Of a stretch of DNA of 64,000 bases, positions 57,234 through 64,000 are shown piece after piece. Both the position numbers and the translations under genes were made by a program. Under the pieces are notes generated by a model. The model was not told where the DNA came from, made no database searches, and saw only the letters and a list, made by a program, of their open reading frames with translations. Origin of the DNA: Ustilago trichophora (taxonomy: Eukaryota > Basidiomycota > Ustilaginomycetes > Ustilaginales > Ustilaginaceae); NCBI GenBank assembly GCA_900323505.1, contig OOIN01000030.1:496001-560000 (forward strand), written 5' to 3'. Position 1 is the stretch's first letter. Every line of letters begins with the position of its first letter.

Positions 57234-58922
57234 ATGCTATCAATACGACAAGGACCGTTTCCGTCAATATGTCCCGTTTTACTCTATCTCGTAGCTATGC
57301 TCGTTACAGCATTGCTCGCCGACGCAGCCTCTGCTACACCTACGATCCTCGACACTAGCGAGTACATTCGTCTCCATAACGACGTCATTAGCAGCGATGA
57401 TACAAGCAAGAAATCTAACCAAACAATTCTAGCCTACATCACACCGTGGAACCCTAAAGGCCTCTCAATGGCGGATGACTATGCAGCAAAAATCGACATG
57501 ATCTCTCCCGTATGGTATACCATTCTCGTCTCTTCTTCTTCGTCTTCAGGTGAAGATCAAGAAACGAGTTATAGGCTTAGTGGCGGTCCTCCTGGCAAAG
57601 TCGAAGAACAATGGCTCAAGCGAAAATTGCAACAAGATTCGCGGGTCAAAATCGTCCCCCGGTTCTACCTCGACAACTGGGCGCAGAAAGACTATGCCAA
57701 CCTCCTCTCCAACCCCAACAACTGGCAAAGCCTCGCCAAAGTCATCACAGATGAAGTCGTCAAGCGCCAATACGACGGAGTAGTTTTCGAATCAGCCGCA
57801 ACACACTTACTCTTTGAACCTATACAAGCTTTATCCTCTTCCCTCCTCAAAATCTCTTCCTCTTCACGCGCCAGAAAGAGTCTCACCGTCGTCCTGCCGC
57901 CTTTGAGGACAAAATACTCTCTAGGTGACCAAAAAGTAGACCGCGTTCAGGAGAGCCAAAATCGAATGATCGTCCAATCCATCCCTCAGCTAGCTCAGGT
58001 GGTGGATTACTTTTCCATCATGACCTACGACATGTCTTCCGCGGGAGGCAGGATTAGTGGGATATCTGGCAAGGAATTTCCCAAGGATAGCCCACTGAGG
58101 GGAGCGAAGAAGGGAAGTTTGAGACAACCTGGGCCGAATACGAGTGCGAAATGGATTGAAGAGAATCTGGGATTGATAGAGGAGGCGAGTCGGAAAGCTG
58201 CCCAGGCCAAGTTGGTCAAGACGAAGAAGGAGTTTGAGAAGGAAAGAGAAAGTCAAGAAATGGAGGGGGATGGGGAGATGGAAAAATTGAAAGATCCAAG
58301 TAACCCTTTTCTTTATGATGACTTTTCTGCCATAGATGAAAATTTGAACGAAGACGAAGTGGCAGATGTAGATGCCGAAAAGAAAGAGGAGAAGGAGGAG
58401 CAAGTGGAAGTGGATGAACTTGCACTGATCCAAGGAAAGCTTTTGATGGGTATGCCAATGTACGGCTATCGCTATCCTATTTTCTGGATTGACAAATCAA
58501 CCGGTCAAGGCGTCCCCATACCCTCTCCTTCCGACCCTTTTGAAGCACGAGAACTTCTATCCCGTAGTCGACCCTCTTCCCAAACCGCCATATTACCCTT
58601 CCTCCGAGGTCCCGGAGAACCCCTCACCATGACATTCATCATCAGCATCCTAACCGACAACGACGGAATCATCGTAGATCCAAAACAACATCACGGTGAA
58701 GGCTGGTTCGACTACACCGAAACAATCACAAAAGAAACGTTAAAAGATCACCAAACTCACGGCGTCAAAATTGGAGATCAAATCTATTGGAGATTATACC
58801 TTCCTCTTCCCTCAACAACAAAGTCAAGATTAACAGCCATAAAACCAAAACAAGAGCTAAAGGTCGGCGTTTCACTCTGGGAACTGGGTCAAGCCAGTCG
58901 TATGCTTTTAAACGATCTTTAG
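57234..58922 (+). CDS. CHID1-like glycoside hydrolase family 18 domain protein (562 aa)
   Basis: Secretory or lysosomal-type protein related to chitinase domain-containing protein 1. N-terminal signal peptide LLYLVAMLVTALLADAASA; the start could be 57234 or the internal ATG at 57297. Recognisable family stretches: ILAYITPWNPKGLSMADDYA, KIDMISPVWYTI, YDGVVFES, DYFSIMTYDMSS, LLMGMPMYGYRYP and GVSLWELGQ near the end. The classical DxxDxDxE chitinase box is not present (the place reads YDGVVFES), as in CHID1, so chitinase activity is doubtful. A Lys/Glu-rich insertion of about 100 residues (near 330-400) is unusual for the family. Confidence 0.85.
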   Translation: MLSIRQGPFPSICPVLLYLVAMLVTALLADAASATPTILDTSEYIRLHNDVISSDDTSKKSNQTILAYITPWNPKGLSMADDYAAKIDMISPVWYTILVSSSSSSGEDQETSYRLSGGPPGKVEEQWLKRKLQQDSRVKIVPRFYLDNWAQKDYANLLSNPNNWQSLAKVITDEVVKRQYDGVVFESAATHLLFEPIQALSSSLLKISSSSRARKSLTVVLPPLRTKYSLGDQKVDRVQESQNRMIVQSIPQLAQVVDYFSIMTYDMSSAGGRISGISGKEFPKDSPLRGAKKGSLRQPGPNTSAKWIEENLGLIEEASRKAAQAKLVKTKKEFEKERESQEMEGDGEMEKLKDPSNPFLYDDFSAIDENLNEDEVADVDAEKKEEKEEQVEVDELALIQGKLLMGMPMYGYRYPIFWIDKSTGQGVPIPSPSDPFEARELLSRSRPSSQTAILPFLRGPGEPLTMTFIISILTDNDGIIVDPKQHHGEGWFDYTETITKETLKDHQTHGVKIGDQIYWRLYLPLPSTTKSRLTAIKPKQELKVGVSLWELGQASRMLLNDL

Positions 58923-59126
58923 GCTTTGCCAATTCCATTAGGCTTCCAACGTCCAAGTCGTATGTGTGTGATGTGCAGCGTCTCATGTGTGAGAGTTCAA
59001 AAGATCAGTAGGCGAGGTGCAATGGAATGTGAGCAGAAATGTCTTTGAATAACAACGAAAACGGTTCAAGGAGTGTACAGTAGGGCAGGTGAGCCTGGAG
59101 GGTGTCTCTCTCTCTCTCTCGAGAAA

Positions 59127-59171
<45 letters not shown>

Positions 59172-59310
59172 GAATGAGATGGAGCACGACAGCAATGACG
59201 GCAGAAAGAAGCGGCGGTAGAGGGATGCGAAAGATGATGAAAGGGCGCCAAGCAGATATTCCGGGGAAAGTTAGGGGCCGGTTAAAATGGGGCAAAGCAA
59301 GAGGTGTGGA
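58923..59310. repeat. intergenic with (TC)n and (TG)n microsatellites
   Basis: Tail-to-tail spacer between the CHID1-like gene and CDK1. Contains (TC)8 at 59105-59120 and (TG)20 at 59129-59168. Open frames here are translations of the repeats. Confidence 0.85.
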
Positions 59311-60435
59311 TTATGCAAGAAGCTGACGGAAGTATGGATGAACGAGACTGCGCTTGGCTGATGTTCTTCCTGCAGGGTCGTAGACGAGCATTCCTTCGAG
59401 GAGATCCAAACCAGCTTCGTCCAAACCGGGAACAGCATCGCGAAGCGGTCTTCCTGCCCACTTTGGGAAGCTGTCCTTGTAATCGGGCAACTGTTGCACG
59501 CCAGGCCATACGTCGTCGGTGGGGGTGCCGAGGGTGCGGAAGATTTTGAAGATTTCGTCGATTTCGGAATCGCCGGGGAAGAGAGGGTGTCGCATGGCCA
59601 TTTCTGCAAAGATGCAACCTACAGACCACATGTCGATGGCGGTGCTGTAGTGTCGAGAGCCAAGCAATACTTCGGGCGCGCGATACCAGAGTGTGACAAC
59701 TTCGTGTGTGTAGGTGCGAAGGGGAATACCAAAGGCACGGGCGAGACCGAAATCGGCGAGTTTGAGGTTACCCTCTTTGTCGATCAGGAGGTTCTGAGGC
59801 TTCAAATCGCGGTGGAGGATGCGGTGTGCGTGGCAGTAGTAGAGACCGCGGATGAGCTGATAGGTGAATTTGCGGACAATTTCGGGGCCCATGCCTTCGC
59901 CGCCACGGTTCCGTGAGACGTTGTCCATGTATTTGCGGAGGTCGAGATCGAGGAATTCAAAGACGAGGTAGAGCTTGCTTTCTTGGTGGACGATGTCAAA
60001 GAGTCTGCATGAGAGAGAAACATGGAGCAAGCAAGCGTGTCAGTCGGGCTGTGGTTGATCAGATCCATCAGCTACATTGTATCTAACACCTACCTTACGA
60101 TATTGTCATCACGAAGCTCTTTGAGTAACGAGATCTCGCGAATGGCTGTGGAAGGAACGCCCTCGTCTTCTGCTTCGAGACGAATCTTTTTGAGAGCGAC
60201 GATACGGCCGTTGGCACCTGGCGTGAGGTCCTTTGCCTTGTACACGACACCATATGTACCTGTGAGCACCGACATGGTACATGGGCGAGACATGAACGGT
60301 CAGCATTGCGCCAGTGTTGGGATGACATGGGGGATGGACGGGCAGCGCATGGCATGGCATTCTGCTGTCGAGACAATTGAGGTGTCAGCTAAACGTACCT
60401 TCTCCGACCTTTTCGATCCTCTGATAGTTGTCCAT
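59311..60435 (-). CDS. CDK1: cyclin-dependent kinase 1 (CDC28/Cdc2), three exons (298 aa)
   Basis: Join, on the minus strand, 60435-60399, 60259-60094 and 60004-59311. Exon 1 encodes [13 protein letters not shown]; the introns are 139 nt (GTACGT..CACAG) and 89 nt (GTAGGT..TGCAG). All hallmarks of the mitotic kinase are present: [11 protein letters not shown] with the inhibitory Thr14 and Tyr15, the cyclin-binding PSTAIRE helix, [23 protein letters not shown] and the T-loop [17 protein letters not shown]. The length of 298 aa equals that of yeast Cdc28. It drives the cell cycle with B-type and G1 cyclins. The first intron separates the Gly-rich loop. Confidence 0.96.
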
Positions 60436-62270
60436 GACGTTTGAGAGTGCAGTCCGTCGAGCGTGTTGGATGTGATGTGGATGTGAGTGCTACAGCGGTC
60501 GAGCGCGTGAAGGATGGCGCTTGATTTGAGAGCGGCAGGTTGAGACGGCTGAGTCCGAACGTTGAGAGGAAGCACTTTGTGGCAGAGCTGAGTGGCGGTT
60601 TGGCGATGCGAGAGATCGGAAGACAAGCCGACCGGATACTTTGGCGGTGCCTGAGAGATAAGTCGATGGTGTCAAACAAGGTCGGTTCGTGTCCGATACC
60701 GATGAGAGTGATGCTTTGAGCCAGTTGCGTGACGGCAAATCCGATTATCGTCAAAGTGATGAAGGTGATGTGGTCAAGTTGGAGTGCAAGTGTGCAAGTG
60801 TGCAAGTTGTGACGGTCGAGAAAGAGTTGGCAACAAGAAAGCTCAATTCTCTCAATCTCGGTGAGTTGTTGCCTTGCTCGACAGAGAGCGCTCTTCTGCC
60901 TTGCACCCGGTCGGTCACAAATGAATTTGCGCGACAAGAGCGCCATACATACATACAGTACACAGAAACAGAGTCCCAAAAAAAAAAAGTGTTGGTCTCT
61001 GGTTCGCTCGCTTGCACTCAAGCCTGGCAGCCAGCGAACGAGCCCAGTAAACGCAGTAAACGCAGGCGACGCGCCTCGATCGATCCTCTCTGTCTCTCTT
61101 TCTCTCTGGCTTCCATGCCAACAGGACACCAAATTCAAAACCAACACCTGCCGCGCGTCGGACTTTGCTGCTCTTTTTTATTTATTTTGGCACCTTCAGA
61201 CACGAGACAGGAGCGAGAGGAGAGCCTTGGAACGCGTTTCAGGTTGCACATCCGAACAGCCAGACTTGTTTCTGTCACCCCAGCAGGGACGATACAAATC
61301 GCTCTCCGTTCTGCAAGACTCGGTGACTTTGCACCGTATCAGTTCAAATACGACGGAATGACAAAGTGTAGAGCAATGACAACCATTGATGCCAGACGAC
61401 TCAAGGCTGCGACAATGGTAACAGAACCTAGTGATCTGGACCTAGAATGAATGCAAACTGACGAAGAAACTACAGTATCCTCTCCGCCGTTTGAAGCGCA
61501 AGAGATGCTGCACCTCGGGCTCACATGGCCCCGCTATGCCGACTCCCAGATTTTAGACCCTGGATCAAGCCGATGTGTTTCCCAAAGCATGAAATCATCG
61601 GGCAGATCGGTTCAGTGTTGCTGCTCTCGACTCCCCCACCCAAAGAACGACAAGTTCAGCATTGAATCAAAGCATGCTCGTGTGATGCCACTCACTCGAG
61701 CTAAGGCGTGGTAATGCGGACCTAACCTTACCCCGGCTCGAGACCGGCTCTGACCCTTTTCGCAGATGAAAGCGCAGCCAGTGAGACCCAACCTAGGGGC
61801 GGATGACATGCCGAATATGAGTCGAAGGTGTCTTGGATCCCATCACAAGCACTCCGATCGTTCTCAGCTTCAGGCAATGCCGGTGTTTGCCTCGCGCTTG
61901 ATGATGAATTGCACAGAACAATAAGAAACGCTTAGGCTTCCGACCATGTTTAATGTTTTGTCGGCATCACTCCAGACGCGCAAGCAGAACAGTGCTGTAC
62001 AGTACAGTACTTTTTTGTTGCTTTGCCGAAAAAAAGGCTCAATTTGCTCAGCATTTGGGCTGGAAAGGGTCCAACTCTCTGCGCTTGGACCTCACCGGAC
62101 GAGCCACTTCCGCTCGTGCCCACTCTTCCACGTCGCTCGTCAACTACACTGCGCATTGCATTCGACCCCTCGCTCCTCTAATCACTCTCACCCACCGCGC
62201 CCACACAGTTGCTATCAGACAGCTAGCTGTCCTTAGATTTCCACTCCCTTTTCCCCTCTGACCACCATCC
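60436..62270. promoter_or_regulatory. divergent promoter region between CDK1 and prolyl oligopeptidase
   Basis: About 1.8 kb between opposite start codons. Contains pyrimidine-rich stretches (61080-61120, TCTCTGTCTCTCTTTCTCTC) and no supported gene; the 250-codon frames on both strands here overlap one another and lack known domains. A small upstream-located gene cannot be excluded. Confidence 0.45.
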
Positions 62271-64000
62271 ATGTTGAGCGGACTCGCATCACGATCGCTT
62301 GCACGTCGCATTCCCCTCCTTAGAGTCTCAACACCTTCTCTACACTCTGCAGCTTACACTCGACGCACCCTCTCATACACTCCCCTCTCATACACTCCCC
62401 TCTCATACAATCCCCTCAACATGTCGGCAAGCAACGCTCCCGGATGGTCCACCACTCCCAACCCATACCCCCAAGCTCGCCGCGATGACAAGGCCTCGCT
62501 CACCTACAAGTCGGCCGCCCATGGATCCGTCACAGTCCCCGAGCCCTACATCTGGTTGGAGCAGCCTCCTTCCCAATCCCAGGAAACCAAGGAGTGGGTC
62601 CATGCACAGGCCAAACTCACTCAGAGCTACCTCGATGGTTGCCAGCCTGATCTGGACATTCTCAAGTCTCGCATCGAAAAGAACTTTGACTTTGCCCGTG
62701 TCTCCTGCCCCTCCCTCAAGGGCGATGGCAAGTACTACATGTCTTACAACTCTGGTCTCTCTCCACAGTCGCTCATTTACAGAGCCACCAAACAGCAGGT
62801 AGACGGCAATGCCGGAAAGAACCAGCGTGATCCCCTCGGTGACATCTTTTTCGACTCCAACCTGCTCAGTGTAGATGGTACTGTTGCCCTCAGCTTTACC
62901 ACATTCTCCCACTCGGGCAAGTACATGGCATATGGTATCAGCAAGAGCGGCAGTGACTGGGTCGAGATCTTTATCCGCGAAACCGCAAAACCGTTCAAGC
63001 TCGACGATGCTCACTACAATGCGAACGGTACCATCAAGCTGTCCAAGGAAGAGCTCGCCAAGTACATTGATGCCACCGGTGGCAAGGACCGTCTCGAGGA
63101 CAGGCTCGAAAACGTCAAATTCTCCGGAGCCACTTTTACCCACGATGACAAGGGACTCTTCTACCAGACCTATCCTTCCGCCTCTGTGACTGACAAAGGT
63201 ACCGAGACAGATGCCAACAAGGATGCTCAATTGTGGTTCCACCGCATCGGCACTTCGCAGTCCGAAGACGTGCTCGTGGTCAGCAAGGATCTCAAGGTGC
63301 CCGAGTCCATGTGGAGCACCAACATCTCGCACGACGGTAACTTCCTCATGCTCTACAACAGCAAGGACACCGACACTAAGGAGCGTGTCTATGTGCTGCC
63401 TCTCCAGGATCAGGGTCTCAGTGCGTCCAACGAGCTCAAATGGATCCCACTCGCTCTTTCGTTCAAGTACGTGCTCAACTACATCACCAACAAGGGCAAT
63501 CGTTTCTACTTTATGACCAACAAGGATGCTCCCAACTACCGCCTTGTCTCGGTCGACATTGATCCATCCAAAGCACAGCAAACCAACAACGTTTGGGAGC
63601 TGACTGGCGAGGACGCTGAGCTGAAGGATGTCGTCGCAGAGGAAAAGGATGCCCTACTGTCGTCGGTCCAGGTGATCGACCACAACAAGCTGCTCGTCGT
63701 CTACTCGCGCGATGTCAAAGACGAACTCTACCAGTACGAGCTCGAGTCTGGTAAGCGTGTCGAGCGTCTGCTTCCCGACTTGGTGGGCACCATTGACCAA
63801 ATTGCAGCACGACACAAGGATGACCATGCTTTCGTCAAATTTGGCTCGTTTGTCAACCCCGGTCAGATCGTCAGGTTGGACTGGGAGACCAATTCGGCTC
63901 CTAACGCTACAAAGGCCAAGCAGACCGCATACTACGACACACAGGTGGAGGGCATCAAGGCGGACGACTTTGTCTCGGAGCAAGTCTTTATCACCTCCAA
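62271..64000 (+). CDS. prolyl oligopeptidase, family S9A, 5' part (runs off the window)
   Basis: Serine peptidase that cleaves short peptides after Pro. ATG 62271 begins a 50-residue Arg/Ser/Leu-rich presequence like a mitochondrial targeting signal (MLSGLASRSLARRIPLLRVS), ending in three LSYTP/LSYNP repeats. A second ATG at 62421 (MSASNAPGW) starts exactly before the conserved catalytic-domain N-terminus (YPQARRDDKA, VPEPYIWLEQP). The beta-propeller follows (SGKYMAYGISKSGSDWVEIF, YQTYPSAS, NFLMLYNSK). The catalytic Ser, Asp and His lie beyond the right edge. No intron is seen in 1.73 kb. Confidence 0.92.
   Translation, partial: MLSGLASRSLARRIPLLRVSTPSLHSAAYTRRTLSYTPLSYTPLSYNPLNMSASNAPGWSTTPNPYPQARRDDKASLTYKSAAHGSVTVPEPYIWLEQPPSQSQETKEWVHAQAKLTQSYLDGCQPDLDILKSRIEKNFDFARVSCPSLKGDGKYYMSYNSGLSPQSLIYRATKQQVDGNAGKNQRDPLGDIFFDSNLLSVDGTVALSFTTFSHSGKYMAYGISKSGSDWVEIFIRETAKPFKLDDAHYNANGTIKLSKEELAKYIDATGGKDRLEDRLENVKFSGATFTHDDKGLFYQTYPSASVTDKGTETDANKDAQLWFHRIGTSQSEDVLVVSKDLKVPESMWSTNISHDGNFLMLYNSKDTDTKERVYVLPLQDQGLSASNELKWIPLALSFKYVLNYITNKGNRFYFMTNKDAPNYRLVSVDIDPSKAQQTNNVWELTGEDAELKDVVAEEKDALLSSVQVIDHNKLLVVYSRDVKDELYQYELESGKRVERLLPDLVGTIDQIAARHKDDHAFVKFGSFVNPGQIVRLDWETNSAPNATKAKQTAYYDTQVEGIKADDFVSEQVFITS

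Noticed and set aside
59129..59168. Repeat-encoded peptides (Thr-His and Val-Cys runs)
   Set aside because: They are translations of the (TG)20 microsatellite.
60689..61450. 253-codon frame upstream of CDK1
   Set aside because: It overlaps an equally long frame on the other strand, has no conserved motif, and lies in the shared promoter region.
62403..63581. 392-codon open frame antisense to prolyl oligopeptidase
   Set aside because: Shadow of the sense gene, which has clear S9A motifs.

Overview
The window is nuclear DNA of a basidiomycete, most likely a smut fungus (Ustilaginales, possibly close to Ustilago hordei or its relatives; this is inferred from gene content, not from a database search). 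Genes are mostly intronless, the few introns are 70-160 nt with GT..AG ends, there are no prokaryotic features, and the right end carries typical fungal single-copy genes.

Two compartments are visible. From 1 to about 46.9 kb lies an accessory region. It holds 17 apparently intact genes for small secreted proteins of one very divergent family, 16 of them on the minus strand, plus three broken members. Two unrelated secreted-protein genes, each with one intron, sit on the plus strand at 3.2 and 27.5 kb. The shared architecture is a signal peptide, a variable first half, then an aromatic-x-L-G motif, a short A-h-P strand, a 'FAIhS' strand, a 'hGFh' strand and a C-terminal helix after 'G-x-h-h-S'. 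Mature proteins have essentially no cysteine. The layout resembles the large smut effector clusters (such as cluster 19A of Ustilago maydis with Tin2 and the UhAvr1 locus of U. hordei), but that identity is a hypothesis.

The accessory region is full of mobile DNA. There are two tyrosine-recombinase retroelements of DIRS/Ngaro type. The one on the minus strand at 14.4-19.6 kb is complete, with identical split direct repeats. The one on the plus strand at 37.9-42.8 kb lacks its right-hand repeat pair. Five ORF-less terminal remnants of these two families lie at 1.6, 10.2, 28.3, 35.8 and 44.2 kb. A separate family of about 310-bp solo LTRs (TGTTGG...CCAACA) is present in six full-length copies and one truncated copy; four have perfect 5-bp target duplications, and one cuts an effector gene at 5.9-7.0 kb in two.

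From about 48.2 kb to the end the sequence is ordinary core genome: STT3 (oligosaccharyltransferase catalytic subunit), VPS18/PEP3 (HOPS/CORVET), an MTFP1/MTP18-like mitochondrial protein, a CHID1-like GH18 protein, the cell-cycle kinase CDK1/CDC28 (three exons, 298 aa) and the 5' part of a prolyl oligopeptidase gene that runs off the right edge. No tRNA, rRNA or CRISPR array was recognised.
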